A stretch of DNA of 64,000 bases from Capnocytophaga sp. ARDL2 (lineage in GTDB: Bacteria; Bacteroidota; Bacteroidia; Flavobacteriales; Flavobacteriaceae): positions 186,001-250,000 of the forward strand of contig NZ_CP168034.1 of assembly GCF_041530365.1 (NCBI RefSeq), read 5' to 3'. Numbering within the stretch: the first letter of the stretch is position 1; every line of letters begins with the position of its first letter. The notes beneath the pieces are model-generated. The model was not told the origin of the DNA. It searched no databases and worked only from the letters and a program-made list of their open reading frames with translations. This document shows positions 1 to 8,458 of the stretch, piece after piece. Position numbers and translations under genes: made by a program.

Positions 1-330
1 AGATTAGAAGAAATTTTCTACCCTGGCGACAGCTACCCGATGTATCTCGACAAAAAATCAGAAACGCTTAAGACGATTCAACATCTGAGAAACGAAGCCC
101 ATCGATTTGGAATTACCTTTCACAGAAACCAACGAAGCAAAAACGCCATTGCTCCTACTCTGACTAAAATCTCTGGAATTGGCGATAAAACAATGGAAAA
201 ATTGATGAGAGAATTCAAATCGATCAAACGATTGAAAGAAACACCATTAGAAGAAATAGAAAAAGTAATCGGTAAAGCAAAAGCAAAATTGGTCGTAGAT
301 TATTTTCAAACTATAGAAAAGAAATCTTAA
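1..330 (+). CDS. uvrC: UvrABC excinuclease subunit C, C-terminal end (partial)
   Basis: The reading frame is open from the first base, so the gene starts outside the window. The visible 109 residues fit the end of UvrC, the subunit that makes both incisions around a lesion bound by UvrAB. The segment has the end of the RNase H-like nuclease domain (RNEAHRFGITFHR, a stretch typical of UvrC) followed by a helix-hairpin-helix DNA-binding region (LTKISGIGDKTMEKLM, then a second hairpin). Only the C-terminal sixth or so is seen, so catalytic residues cannot be checked. A promoter for the next gene begins about 10 bases after the stop. Confidence 0.92.
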   Translation, partial: RLEEIFYPGDSYPMYLDKKSETLKTIQHLRNEAHRFGITFHRNQRSKNAIAPTLTKISGIGDKTMEKLMREFKSIKRLKETPLEEIEKVIGKAKAKLVVDYFQTIEKKS

Positions 331-340
331 TTTTTTTGCA

Positions 341-374
341 TTGGTGTATAATCCGATAATTTAATGTAAATTTG
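341..374 (+). promoter_or_regulatory. Bacteroidota-type promoter upstream of mrp
   Basis: TTG at 341-343 and TAAATTTG at 367-374, separated by 23 bases, match the -33/-7 consensus (TTG, TAnnTTTG) used by the primary sigma factor of this phylum. The mrp start codon follows 35 bases later. The spacing is at the long end of the usual range. Confidence 0.6.
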
Positions 375-409
375 CATTGAAAATTTCTCAACAATAGAAA
401 TCAAACACA

Positions 410-1537
410 ATGAAATTAGAACGCAAAGAAATATTGGCAGCCTTGGAAACTATTTCGGTAGCTGGAGAAGGCAAAAATATGGTGGAAAGCGGTGTAGTAC
501 AAAATGTTTTGACCTTTGGAGATGAGGTAGTTGTGGACGTTGTATTGCAAAATCCAGCTTTACACATTAGAAAAAGAGCCGAAGTGGATATTATGAAAGT
601 AATCCACGAAAAAATATACGAAAAAGCCAAAGTAAAGGTAAATGTAAAAGTAGAAACTCCTGAAAAACCTCAAGAAATCAAAGGAAAAGCCATCCCTGGC
701 ATTCGCAATATTATTGCGGTTTCTTCGGGTAAAGGTGGCGTTGGAAAATCTACAGTAACGGCAAACTTGGCAGTAACTTTGGCAAATATGGGCTTCCGTG
801 TAGGAGTTTTAGACGCTGATATTTACGGGCCATCTATACCAATCATGTTTGATGTAGAGCGTTCAAAACCAATTTCTGTAACAGTGGATGGGAAATCGAA
901 AATGAAACCGATTACGAGTTACGGAGTAGAATTGCTTTCTATCGGATTTTTTACCTCGCCAGACCAAGCAATCATTTGGAGAGGCCCCATGGCAGCCAAA
1001 GCATTAAATCAGATGATTTTTGATGCAGATTGGGGCGAATTAGACTTTTTATTGTTAGACTTACCACCAGGAACAGGAGACATTCACCTTTCGTTGGTGC
1101 AATCATTGCCAATCACAGGAGCGGTAGTCGTGAGTACACCACAAGCCGTAGCCTTGGCAGATGCAAAAAAAGGAGTGGCAATGTACACTTCAGAATCGAT
1201 CAATGTACCTGTATTGGGAATTATCGAAAACATGGCGTATTTTACCCCAGCCGAATTGCCAAACAACAAATATTATATCTTTGGCGAGGGTGGTGCGAAA
1301 AACCTTGCAGAAGATTTGCAAGTGCCCTTATTGGGAGAAGTGCCAATCGTACAAAGCATTAGAGAAGCAGGAGATTACGGACGACCAGCGGCATTACAAG
1401 AAAACACAGCCGTTGCAGAAGCGTTTATCAATATTGCAAGAAACACAGTCGAGCAAGTGGTAAAGAGAAACGAAAGTTTGCCACCAACGGAAGTAGTAAA
1501 AATCACTACGATGGCGGGATGTTCACCAAAGAAATAA
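410..1537 (+). CDS. mrp: Mrp/NBP35-family iron-sulfur cluster carrier ATPase
   Basis: This 375-residue protein is a P-loop ATPase of the Mrp/ApbC/NBP35 family, which carries and inserts [4Fe-4S] clusters in the cytoplasm. Residues 1 to about 90 form a MIP18/FeS_assembly_P-like (DUF59) domain. The deviant Walker A motif SSGKGGVGKST lies at about 105-115, and the LDADIYGPSIP and LLLDLPPGTGD motifs follow, all typical of the family. One cysteine remains near the C-terminus (MAGCSPKK) rather than an obvious CxxC. A NifU-like scaffold gene follows after 27 bases and is probably co-transcribed, which supports a role in Fe-S assembly. Confidence 0.93.
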   Translation: MKLERKEILAALETISVAGEGKNMVESGVVQNVLTFGDEVVVDVVLQNPALHIRKRAEVDIMKVIHEKIYEKAKVKVNVKVETPEKPQEIKGKAIPGIRNIIAVSSGKGGVGKSTVTANLAVTLANMGFRVGVLDADIYGPSIPIMFDVERSKPISVTVDGKSKMKPITSYGVELLSIGFFTSPDQAIIWRGPMAAKALNQMIFDADWGELDFLLLDLPPGTGDIHLSLVQSLPITGAVVVSTPQAVALADAKKGVAMYTSESINVPVLGIIENMAYFTPAELPNNKYYIFGEGGAKNLAEDLQVPLLGEVPIVQSIREAGDYGRPAALQENTAVAEAFINIARNTVEQVVKRNESLPPTEVVKITTMAGCSPKK

Positions 1538-1564
1538 AAAAATTAATACTTAAAATAAAAGAAA

Positions 1565-1801
1565 ATGAGTTCAGAAACTATCAGACAAAATGTTGAAAAG
1601 GCATTAGAAGAAATCCGTCCATTCTTGCAAGCAGACGGTGGAGATATTACATTAATCGAAATTGAAGACGACAAAATCGTAAAAGTACAATTGAAGGGGT
1701 CTTGCCATACTTGCAGCATCAACCAAATGACTCTAAAAGCAGGTGTTGAAACTACCGTAAAAAAACACGCTCCAGAAATCGAAACGGTAATCGCTATCTA
1801 A
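1565..1801 (+). CDS. NifU C-terminal-domain Fe-S scaffold protein
   Basis: This 78-residue protein consists of a single NifU C-terminal (Nfu) domain. Such proteins bind a [4Fe-4S] cluster at a CxxC motif between two subunits and pass it to apo-proteins. The motif is GSCHTC, followed by the family-typical MTLKAGVE. It starts with ATG 27 bases after the mrp stop. The adjacency to mrp makes a small Fe-S delivery unit. A rho-independent terminator follows the stop codon. Confidence 0.92.
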   Translation: MSSETIRQNVEKALEEIRPFLQADGGDITLIEIEDDKIVKVQLKGSCHTCSINQMTLKAGVETTVKKHAPEIETVIAI

Positions 1802-1815
1802 TTTATACAACATTA

Positions 1816-1858
1816 AAAACCTATCAGATTATTCGTTAAACTGGTAGGTTTATTTTTT
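1816..1858 (+). terminator. Rho-independent terminator after mrp-nifU
   Basis: Stem AACCTATCAG / CTGGTAGGTT (one wobble pair) with a 13-base loop is followed by a T-rich tail. It lies 15 bases after the NifU-like stop codon. Confidence 0.7.
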
Positions 1859-1929
1859 CAATTATTTTGAATCTTTAAAAATTGATTATTTGACTAAAAA
1901 AGTTTATCTTTGGAGAAATTTCATAAACT

Positions 1930-2140
1930 ATGAAAACAATAAAAACAAACCCTAAACAATCAAACATTTTTGAAAATGTTGTAAATCGTTTTGAAGAAAA
2001 AAGAGCCTTCTATACCTGAATGGCACAAATCAATATTTGATGAAGATTTAGCTTCATTGGAAAATGATTTGATTAAAAACGATAATCAAAACAATGTTTC
2101 TTGGAAAGAATTAAAAAGGGAAATCAAATTATTGCTTTAA
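1930..2140 (+). pseudogene. Frameshifted addiction-module-like small protein
   Basis: ATG at 1930 opens a frame that stops at 2020 after about 29 codons (MKTIKTNPKQSNIF...). The +1 frame from near 1999 continues without a break to the stop at 2140, reading SIPEWHKSIFDEDLASLEND and then SWKELKREIKLLL. The join falls in a run of six A's. The combined product of about 70 residues resembles the small 'putative addiction module component' proteins, where a WH-K/E segment and a C-terminal WKELK-like helix are usual. No toxin gene is adjacent. It may be a decayed antitoxin-like gene or an intact gene with a homopolymer sequencing error. Confidence 0.45.
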
Positions 2141-2159
2141 ATATTATTTACATCAATAA

Positions 2160-2450
2160 ATATGTTTTAGTGATTTATCTACTACATAGATTTATACTCG
2201 CACAGACTAGTTTTCTCTAAAAGCGAAGCGTCTCTGACACCTAAAAAACTCAGGTTCTCAGTTGTAAAAAAAAACTATGTGTCTATGTGGTAAAATAATT
2301 ATTCTACAAAGATTTCAACACAAACAAAAACACATTCTAATCACAAACTACAAATTCATGACAATTCGTGTAATTTGTGGCTAAAAAAAAACATTTATAT
2401 CACAAACCACTTATTTATGAAAATTTGTAAAATTCGTGGCAAATAAAAAC
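2160..2450. repeat. Degenerate intergenic repeats (no gene)
   Basis: No credible gene is seen. From about 2340 two related copies of about 55 bases run in tandem, each made of a CACAAA...TTCATGA... arm and a partly complementary AATTTGTGGC-type arm. Before them, CTACATAGATTTA and CTATGTGTCTATGTGG form loosely paired ends around an AAGCGAAGCGTCTCTG segment. Similar words recur near 41760 and 60200, so this looks like a dispersed family of intergenic repeats. Confidence 0.45.
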
Positions 2451-2455
2451 ACATT

Positions 2456-3514
2456 ATGATACAAACAGACATACTTATTATCGGTGCTGGCCCTACGGGA
2501 CTGTTTGCGGTATTCGAAGCAGGATTGCTCAAACTAAAATGTCATTTAATTGACGGATTACCTCAACCAGGAGGACAATTGACCGAACTTTACCCTAAAA
2601 AACCTATTTTCGACATTCCAGGCTATCCTTCTGTGGGAGCTGCCGAATTGATTGATAACCTCATGGAGCAAATCAAACAATTTGAACCTGGGTTTACACT
2701 CAACGAGATTGCTGAAACCATCGAAAAACAAGAAGATGGCTCGTTTATCGTTACCACTAACAAGGGTACGCAACACCACGCAAAAGCGGTAGCTATCGCA
2801 GGTGGATTAGGAAGTTTTGAACCACGCAAACCTGTAATCGACGGATTGGCGTTTTACGAAGACAAAGGAGTGGAATATTTCGTAAAAAATCCAGAACAAT
2901 TCCGCGATAAAAATGTGGTAATTGCAGGAGGTGGAGACTCGGCATTGGATTGGAGTATCTTTTTGACCGATGTAGCCAAATCTGTAACTTTAGTTCACCG
3001 TAGAAACGAATTTAGAGGTGCTTTAGATTCTGTAGAAAAAGTACAAAAACTAAAACAAGAAGGAAAAATCAACTTGATTACTCCTGCCGAAATTACCGAA
3101 ATACACGGAGATGAGAAAGTAGAAGCTTTGACGGTTTCGTTTCCAGAAACACAGGCTACAAAATGTATAGAAGCCGATTATTTCATTCCACTGTTTGGAT
3201 TGACACCAAAACTAGGACCTATTGCCAACTGGGGCTTGGAAATCGAGAAAAACGCCATCAAAGTAAATAATGCGTTGGACTATCAAACCAATATCGAGGG
3301 AATTTACGCCATTGGAGACATCAACACCTACCCAGGTAAATTAAAGTTGATTTTGTGCGGATTCCACGAAGCTACCTTGATGTGTCAGTCGGTGTACAAT
3401 CATTTGAATCCTGGTAAAAAATATGTGTTGAAATACACAACCGTTTCAGGTGTAGATGGCTTTGACGGTACAAGAAAAGAGGCTGAAAAAGCTGTGGTAA
3501 AATCAATTGAATAA
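2456..3514 (+). CDS. Ferredoxin/flavodoxin--NADP+ reductase, thioredoxin-reductase type
   Basis: This 352-residue flavoprotein has an N-terminal FAD-binding Rossmann motif (IIGAGPTGLFAVFEAG) and a second nucleotide-binding motif (VVIAGGGDSALDW, about residue 160) for NADPH. It ends with a conserved FAD-contacting stretch (GIYAIGDI). It lacks the CxxC redox pair of thioredoxin reductase. This layout and length match the YumC/Chlorobium-type ferredoxin-NADP+ reductases, which shuttle electrons between NADPH and ferredoxin or flavodoxin in the cytoplasm. It stands alone between a repeat-filled gap and a strong terminator. Confidence 0.88.
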   Translation: MIQTDILIIGAGPTGLFAVFEAGLLKLKCHLIDGLPQPGGQLTELYPKKPIFDIPGYPSVGAAELIDNLMEQIKQFEPGFTLNEIAETIEKQEDGSFIVTTNKGTQHHAKAVAIAGGLGSFEPRKPVIDGLAFYEDKGVEYFVKNPEQFRDKNVVIAGGGDSALDWSIFLTDVAKSVTLVHRRNEFRGALDSVEKVQKLKQEGKINLITPAEITEIHGDEKVEALTVSFPETQATKCIEADYFIPLFGLTPKLGPIANWGLEIEKNAIKVNNALDYQTNIEGIYAIGDINTYPGKLKLILCGFHEATLMCQSVYNHLNPGKKYVLKYTTVSGVDGFDGTRKEAEKAVVKSIE

Positions 3515-3532
3515 TAATTCTAACTCAAAAAA

Positions 3533-3567
3533 CAAACCACCCTTAAAGAGGGTGGTTTGCTTTTTTT
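3533..3567 (+). terminator. Rho-independent terminator after the reductase gene
   Basis: CAAACCACCC pairs with GGGTGGTTTG around a short loop and is followed by seven T's, starting about 18 bases after the stop codon. Confidence 0.85.
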
Positions 3568-3837
3568 AAATTCTAACCAGAAACCGATTTGAACCTTTGA
3601 AACACACCCTTTTCATACTTGCAAAAAGACAAAAAAAACAATAAAAACAGTACGCTTTTTTCTAAAAAACATTCTTTATCTCTTCTATTATCATTGCATA
3701 GCCACACAAAAAAAGCAATCATAAAAAACTCTCTACCCTATATTTTCTTTTATTTCTCTTGACTGCAAAAAATATTTTTCTAATTTTTTTAGAATCCACA
3801 TTATTTTTTTTTTTACAAATCTAAAAAAAAAGTATGA

Positions 3838-3863
3838 TTGTTCTAATTCTATTAGTATATTTG
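3838..3863 (+). promoter_or_regulatory. Possible promoter of the leucine-rich-repeat gene
   Basis: TATATTTG at 3856-3863 is a good -7 element. The nearest TTG (3838-3840) is only 15 bases upstream, shorter than usual, so the -33 box is doubtful. The rest of the 3568-3914 gap is A/T-rich and shows no gene. Confidence 0.4.
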
Positions 3864-3914
3864 CATGCATTTACTTTAAATAACAAAAACAAGATAATAA
3901 TTTAATTTTTCAAC

Positions 3915-4928
3915 ATGACAAAAAAAGTACTTTTCAAAAAAGCTGTTTTAGCTTCTCTAGTTTTATGCACATCATCGGGACTTGTTTACGCACAAAACAC
4001 GGTAAACATTCCAGATAATAATTTCAAAAACGCCTTATTGAATCTCACGCCCGCAGTAGACACAAACGAAGACGGACAAATACAACTTACAGAAGCACAA
4101 AGCTATACCGAAGCTATTGATGTTTCTGACGCTAACATCGTAACTATTGAAGGAATAGAAGCCTTTACAAGTATAACAGATTTTAATTGTGCAGAAAATG
4201 AAATCACAACAATAGATTTATCAGCACTCCCGCAATTAAAAAAATTGGATTGTTCTGAAAATTTGATCAACTCTCTTATACTTCCTACCAATAGTAGCTT
4301 GGAAGTTTTGATATGTTCAGACAATAAATTAGTAAATCTGAATGTATCGGGTGCTCCTAATTTAAAAGAACTACACGCAAATTACAACGAGCTCATTTCT
4401 TTATCACTAAACCAAAATCCTCTTTTGGAAAAAATTTTTTGTGAGAAAAACAAGCTTTCTGCTTTGGATCTAAGCCAAAATCCTCAAGTAAAATACCTAC
4501 AATGCTCGAAAAACCAAGAGCTCAACATCTTGAATATAAAAAACCAAAACAATGCAAACATGGTATATGCCAAGCTAAATCTAAATCCAAATTTGGAATG
4601 TATTGAAGTAGACAATGCTACAGAAGGGTATCTTTACAACACTTCTAAATGGATAAAAGATCCTCATGCAAATTTTCAAAACACTTGTCCTCTTTCTGTA
4701 AAATCTATAGAAGCTCTTTCTGTAAAGGTATTTCCTAACCCTACAAAAGAAGTTTTAAATATCACCACAAAATCTACACACAAAGCAAAATTATATTCTA
4801 CCGAAGGAAAACTTCTGTTGGAAAAAATACTCTTGAAAGGAGAAAACAAAATAGAAATAAACTTTCTTCCTAAAGGTATTTATTTCCTAACCATAGACAA
4901 TAGTGCTACAAAAATAATAAAAGAGTAA
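3915..4928 (+). CDS. Secreted leucine-rich-repeat protein with T9SS sorting domain
   Basis: This 337-residue protein has a Sec signal peptide (MTKKVLFKK... to about VYAQ). It then has an N-terminal stretch (VNIPDNNFKNALL) typical of Bacteroidota LRR proteins. About six repeats of roughly 21 residues follow, with the pattern CxxNxLxxLxLSxNPxLxxL, and it ends in a type A T9SS C-terminal domain (VFPNPTKEVLNI ... LPKGIYFL). It should cross the inner membrane by Sec and the outer membrane by T9SS, to be released or anchored at the surface. Such LRR modules usually bind proteins; the partner is unknown. It is monocistronic, with a terminator about 65 bases after the stop. Confidence 0.87.
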   Translation: MTKKVLFKKAVLASLVLCTSSGLVYAQNTVNIPDNNFKNALLNLTPAVDTNEDGQIQLTEAQSYTEAIDVSDANIVTIEGIEAFTSITDFNCAENEITTIDLSALPQLKKLDCSENLINSLILPTNSSLEVLICSDNKLVNLNVSGAPNLKELHANYNELISLSLNQNPLLEKIFCEKNKLSALDLSQNPQVKYLQCSKNQELNILNIKNQNNANMVYAKLNLNPNLECIEVDNATEGYLYNTSKWIKDPHANFQNTCPLSVKSIEALSVKVFPNPTKEVLNITTKSTHKAKLYSTEGKLLLEKILLKGENKIEINFLPKGIYFLTIDNSATKIIKE

Positions 4929-4990
4929 AACCTTGTAAAATAAGAATTTAGTATCTTTAGAATTGTGTATCACAGCACATCAAAACTACA

Positions 4991-5031
4991 AAAAGGAGAC
5001 TGTTTGAAAAATATACAGTCTCCTTTTTTTT
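4991..5031 (+). terminator. Terminator after the LRR gene
   Basis: A perfect stem GGAGACTGT / ACAGTCTCC with an 11-base loop is followed by a run of eight T's. Confidence 0.85.
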
Positions 5032-5045
5032 ACAAACAAGCTAAT

Positions 5046-5083
5046 AAAAAGAGGCTTACATTTTTTTGCAAGCCTCTTTTTAT
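5046..5083 (-). terminator. Terminator of mscL, probably bidirectional
   Basis: AAAAGAGGCTT and AAGCCTCTTTT form a stem with A-runs on one side and T-runs on the other, so it can act in both directions. It lies just past the mscL stop codon on the minus strand. Confidence 0.75.
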
Positions 5084-5096
5084 TTTTCTTAAAATA

Positions 5097-5501
5097 TTAT
5101 TTTTTTAATAAATCTCTAATCTCCGCCAATAACTCTTCTTGTGTAGGCCCCGCAGGTTTTTCTTCTACTACAGGTTGTTCTTGTTTTTTCAAACTATTCA
5201 ATACTTTTACTACCAAAAAGATACAGAATGCGATGATGATAAATTGAATAATCACATTGATAAAGCTTCCGTATTTAATTGCTACTTCAGCAACTCCTTC
5301 TGCTTCATTAGCTTCAGTCAATACATACTTCAATTCTGTAAAATCTACACCATCTGTGATGTAACCAATTGGAGGCATGATGATATCATCTACCAAAGAT
5401 GTAACAATTTTACCAAATGCACCCCCGATAACTACACCGACAGCCAAATCTACAACGCTACCACGCATTGCGAACTCTTTAAATTCTTTAATAAAACTCA
5501 T
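5097..5501 (-). CDS. mscL: Large-conductance mechanosensitive channel
   Basis: This 134-residue protein matches MscL along its length. It has an N-terminal amphipathic helix ([14 protein letters not shown]), a first membrane helix with the gate ([20 protein letters not shown] type), a periplasmic loop, a second helix ([17 protein letters not shown]) and a charged C-terminal bundle. The homopentamer in the inner membrane opens on membrane tension and releases solutes during hypo-osmotic shock. It is transcribed alone, from a well-formed promoter to a terminator. Confidence 0.96.
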   Translation of the reverse strand: MSFIKEFKEFAMRGSVVDLAVGVVIGGAFGKIVTSLVDDIIMPPIGYITDGVDFTELKYVLTEANEAEGVAEVAIKYGSFINVIIQFIIIAFCIFLVVKVLNSLKKQEQPVVEEKPAGPTQEELLAEIRDLLKK

Positions 5502-5518
5502 AACAAAAATTTTTTTCG

Positions 5519-5547
5519 CAAAAATAGTGTTTTTTGTTAATGAACAA
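5519..5547 (-). promoter_or_regulatory. Promoter of mscL
   Basis: On the minus strand, TTG (plus 5545-5547) and TATTTTTG (plus 5519-5526) are separated by 18 bases, fitting the phylum's primary promoter consensus, 18 bases before the mscL start codon. Confidence 0.75.
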
Positions 5548-5645
5548 TTTTTTTTTTTAGTTTTTTTAAAAAAAATAATTTCTATAACTCACCATTCATT
5601 CAAAGAAAAATAGATTTTTTATACTACGATTTTGTAAAAACAAAA

Positions 5646-5673
5646 AAAACACTCTGAAGCCTCAGAGTGTTTT
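5646..5673 (-). terminator. Terminator after the DUF6341 gene
   Basis: A perfect 12-bp stem, AAAACACTCTGA / TCAGAGTGTTTT, with a 4-base loop. It lies 10 bases beyond the stop codon of the minus-strand gene at 5683. Confidence 0.85.
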
Positions 5674-5682
5674 AACTATTTC

Positions 5683-5916
5683 TTATTTCAAAAATGAATG
5701 TGCTGTAGTATCTTGATTATCATCATTTTTGTCAGCAAAAATTTTCAATTGTTTCATCCAATAGTAAAATGCTGCACAACTGATCAAGATAAAAATCCAG
5801 TTCAACAAATTGGCAACCCACCAATTGCTCAACTCTAAACTTGCCAACCAATCCATTGGCTTCATCAATACATCTACGAATAAAAATTCGATTCCTTTAA
5901 AGAACGATTTCCACAT
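5683..5916 (-). CDS. DUF6341 family small membrane protein
   Basis: This 77-residue protein has one clear membrane segment (WWVANLLNWIFILISCAAFYY) after an amphipathic N-terminal part and a polar, charged tail. It resembles the small Flavobacteria proteins now called DUF6341, which were once misnamed uracil phosphoribosyltransferase in databases. No enzymatic motif is present. It is divergent from DUF6427-DUF4271-hemD, a neighbourhood I recognise as conserved in this family. The function is unknown. Confidence 0.75.
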   Translation of the reverse strand: MWKSFFKGIEFLFVDVLMKPMDWLASLELSNWWVANLLNWIFILISCAAFYYWMKQLKIFADKNDDNQDTTAHSFLK

Positions 5917-6014
5917 AATATTTTTTTATTTAGTATTTTTAACTTTATTAGTAGTAAATTTGAAGCAAAAATAATAAAAAAATCAACACGCCAAGTGTTT
6001 CCTTGTTAAATATT

Positions 6015-6944
6015 ATGTTGAAAGAGCTATTTTCTAAGAGTCGCCCTATTGGATATGTTGTAATTAGCGTTGGATTGCTGGTTGCCTACTCCATTTTTCT
6101 TTTTGCTGATAGCGGCTGGTTGCAAAACCCTTCGGAGATTGTTACCAAATCTCTTTTATTTATTACTATGGTTGCCACTGTACTTTTGGTTCAGTTTACA
6201 TCCATAAAAAACCAACTAAATTCCAATAGTTTATACTCCTTTTTCTTTTATTCGTGTTTTATATTACTATTTCCGAGTTATCTCGAAAACAGCAACATCA
6301 TCATGAGTAATTTTTTCGTATTGCTCGGAGTCAATCGTCTTTTTGCTATGTTTTCATTGGAAAATATCAAACAAAAAATCTTTGATGCGGGAATGTTTTT
6401 TGTCTGTGCCTCACTTTTTGACCCTTGGGCTATACTGTATTTTTTACTAATTTATTTTAGCATATTACAATACGGTTCGTCTGATTATCGCAATTGGCTT
6501 ATCCCTTTTGTGTCGGTTGGTGTGAGTTGCGTACTCATTTATTCCTTTTTTTTGATAGAAAACGGTTCGTTTTTGTCGTTTTTTGAAGATAAATTCATGA
6601 CTTCTTTCAATTTTCAATATTTTGAAAACGACTACCAACGATTGGCATTGTCTATCTTTGCATCGGCGAGTTGTTTATTTTTTATCAATCAAGTGCGAAT
6701 ATTGAAAGATTTGCCTATGCACCTGACCTCTCATTACAAGAAATTATTGTTTTGTTTTATCATTGGAGTATTGGTGTACATCGTGCAATCTCCAAAGGTA
6801 AACGCCTCTTTGTCATACACCTTTTTCCCCCTTTCTATCGCCGCTGGAAATTTGGTTTTATACCTACAAACCAAATGGATGAAAGAAGTAGTATTGTGGG
6901 CAACATTGGCAATTGGGACTATATTTTTCCTATTAAATCTATAA
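6015..6944 (+). CDS. DUF6427 family multi-pass membrane protein
   Basis: This protein of about 309 residues is strongly hydrophobic, with eight or more predicted membrane helices and short loops. It matches the DUF6427 family of Flavobacteria by content and position. I chose the ATG at 6015, giving MLKELFSKSRPIGYVV; a TTG four codons upstream is the alternative. TAAATTTG at 5955-5962 may be its -7 element. DUF4271 follows after 3 bases, so the two are surely one transcript. No catalytic motif is seen and the function is unknown. Confidence 0.8.
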   Translation: MLKELFSKSRPIGYVVISVGLLVAYSIFLFADSGWLQNPSEIVTKSLLFITMVATVLLVQFTSIKNQLNSNSLYSFFFYSCFILLFPSYLENSNIIMSNFFVLLGVNRLFAMFSLENIKQKIFDAGMFFVCASLFDPWAILYFLLIYFSILQYGSSDYRNWLIPFVSVGVSCVLIYSFFLIENGSFLSFFEDKFMTSFNFQYFENDYQRLALSIFASASCLFFINQVRILKDLPMHLTSHYKKLLFCFIIGVLVYIVQSPKVNASLSYTFFPLSIAAGNLVLYLQTKWMKEVVLWATLAIGTIFFLLNL

Positions 6945-6947
6945 TTT

Positions 6948-7616
6948 ATGGAATTGAATTTTATCACAAGAAATTATATACAAAACGACTGGGCATTGCT
7001 GATTTTTATTACAGCAATTGGTATCATCGCTTACAATCGAAGAGTTTTTGCTGTACAATTTGACGAATTTTCAAAATTGTTGTATTCCAACAAATACATC
7101 ATGCTCTATAGAGAATCGTCAGAGCTAAAAACATGGTTTACAATCTCAATGACTTTTGTTCAGTTTGTAACCATTTCATTTTTATTGCATACTTTGTGGA
7201 GTTCGTACATAGGATATGGCATGCAAGATTTTATGCAATATTTACAAATGCTCAACGCAATCATTTTTATCGTTTTGTCAAAATATTTAATAGAGAAAAT
7301 GGTTGCAGTGTGTTTTGAATTAGAACATTTTATCGAGCAATTCAACCTGGTAAAAGTGAGCTATCGAAACTATTTGAGTATGATACTTTTGCCTTTTGCC
7401 ATGATACTTTTTTACAATCAAACGATAGACGAACGTGTTTTGTATTCAATCATAGCTCTTATGCTATTGATAAACATAGGATTGTATGCATATATAATTA
7501 AAACCTATCAAAAACAAATCGGTGGTTATTTGTATTATTTTATTTTGTACCTTTGCACCTTTGAAATAGCACCGTATTTTATTCTCTATAAATGGTATGT
7601 AAATATGGGCATATAA
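6948..7616 (+). CDS. DUF4271 family membrane protein
   Basis: This 222-residue protein has about six membrane helices after a short N-terminal stretch (NYIQNDWALLIFI). It matches the DUF4271 family, which in Flavobacteria almost always sits beside hemD. It starts 3 bases after the DUF6427 gene and ends 16 bases before hemD, so it is translationally close to both. A role in the membrane connected with tetrapyrrole metabolism is only a guess from position; the family has no established function known to me. Confidence 0.82.
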   Translation: MELNFITRNYIQNDWALLIFITAIGIIAYNRRVFAVQFDEFSKLLYSNKYIMLYRESSELKTWFTISMTFVQFVTISFLLHTLWSSYIGYGMQDFMQYLQMLNAIIFIVLSKYLIEKMVAVCFELEHFIEQFNLVKVSYRNYLSMILLPFAMILFYNQTIDERVLYSIIALMLLINIGLYAYIIKTYQKQIGGYLYYFILYLCTFEIAPYFILYKWYVNMGI

Positions 7617-7632
7617 AAGTAGTCGAAATACA

Positions 7633-8376
7633 ATGAAAGTGAGAACAATTTTGGTGTCACAACCAGAACCCAAAGTAGAAAATTCGCCCTATTTTGAAAT
7701 TCAACAAAAACACAAAGTCAAAATAGATTTTAGACCTTTTATACATGTAGAAGGTGTTCCGGCTAAAGAGGTTCGTCAGCAAAAAATAGACTTAAACAAC
7801 TATACAGCCATCATCCTTACGAGCAAAAATGCAGTGGATCACTACTTTAGATTAGCAGAAGAAATGCGTTACAAAGTACCTGAAACCATGAAATATTTTT
7901 GTCAATCGGAGGCTATTGCTTACTATTTGCAAAAATATGTGGTGTACCGCAAACGTAAAATTTATTTTGGAGTTAAAGAATTTGCAGATTTGACACCGCA
8001 TATCAAAAAGTTTAAAGACGAGAAGTTTTTACTTCCAGCTTCGGACAAACTCAATGATGATGTGCCTCAAACACTCGATTCTTTGGGCGTAAATTGGAGT
8101 CAAGGCATTTTTTTCCGAACAGCAATGAGCGACCTTTCAGATTTGAGGGATGTAAAATACGACATTCTTTGTTTCTTTAGTCCTACGGGAATTAATTCGC
8201 TTTTCAAAAATTTCCCTGATTTCGTACAAGGAAATACACGCATCGCCGTATTTGGCTCTACTACCAAAAAAGAAGCCGAAGACAACGGATTGAGAATCGA
8301 CATTATGGCTCCAGCTCCAGAAGCTCCTTCTATGACAATGGCTCTAGACAAATACATTCAACAAGCCAATAAATAA
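7633..8376 (+). CDS. hemD: Uroporphyrinogen-III synthase
   Basis: This 247-residue protein fits uroporphyrinogen-III synthase, which closes hydroxymethylbilane to uroporphyrinogen III in heme and tetrapyrrole synthesis. The family is poorly conserved. Visible signatures are the N-terminal VRTILVSQPEP, the AIILTSKNAVDHYF stretch of the first lobe and the C-terminal CFFSPTGINSL ... IAVFGSTT stretch of the second. It is the last gene of the DUF6427-DUF4271-hemD transcript. Confidence 0.88.
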   Translation: MKVRTILVSQPEPKVENSPYFEIQQKHKVKIDFRPFIHVEGVPAKEVRQQKIDLNNYTAIILTSKNAVDHYFRLAEEMRYKVPETMKYFCQSEAIAYYLQKYVVYRKRKIYFGVKEFADLTPHIKKFKDEKFLLPASDKLNDDVPQTLDSLGVNWSQGIFFRTAMSDLSDLRDVKYDILCFFSPTGINSLFKNFPDFVQGNTRIAVFGSTTKKEAEDNGLRIDIMAPAPEAPSMTMALDKYIQQANK

Positions 8377-8458
8377 AACATAATTGGTCATTCAGACATT
8401 GAAAAAATTTACCGAAATTTGTATGTTTTTTCCTTGTGTTGAATGACTTTTTTATTGT

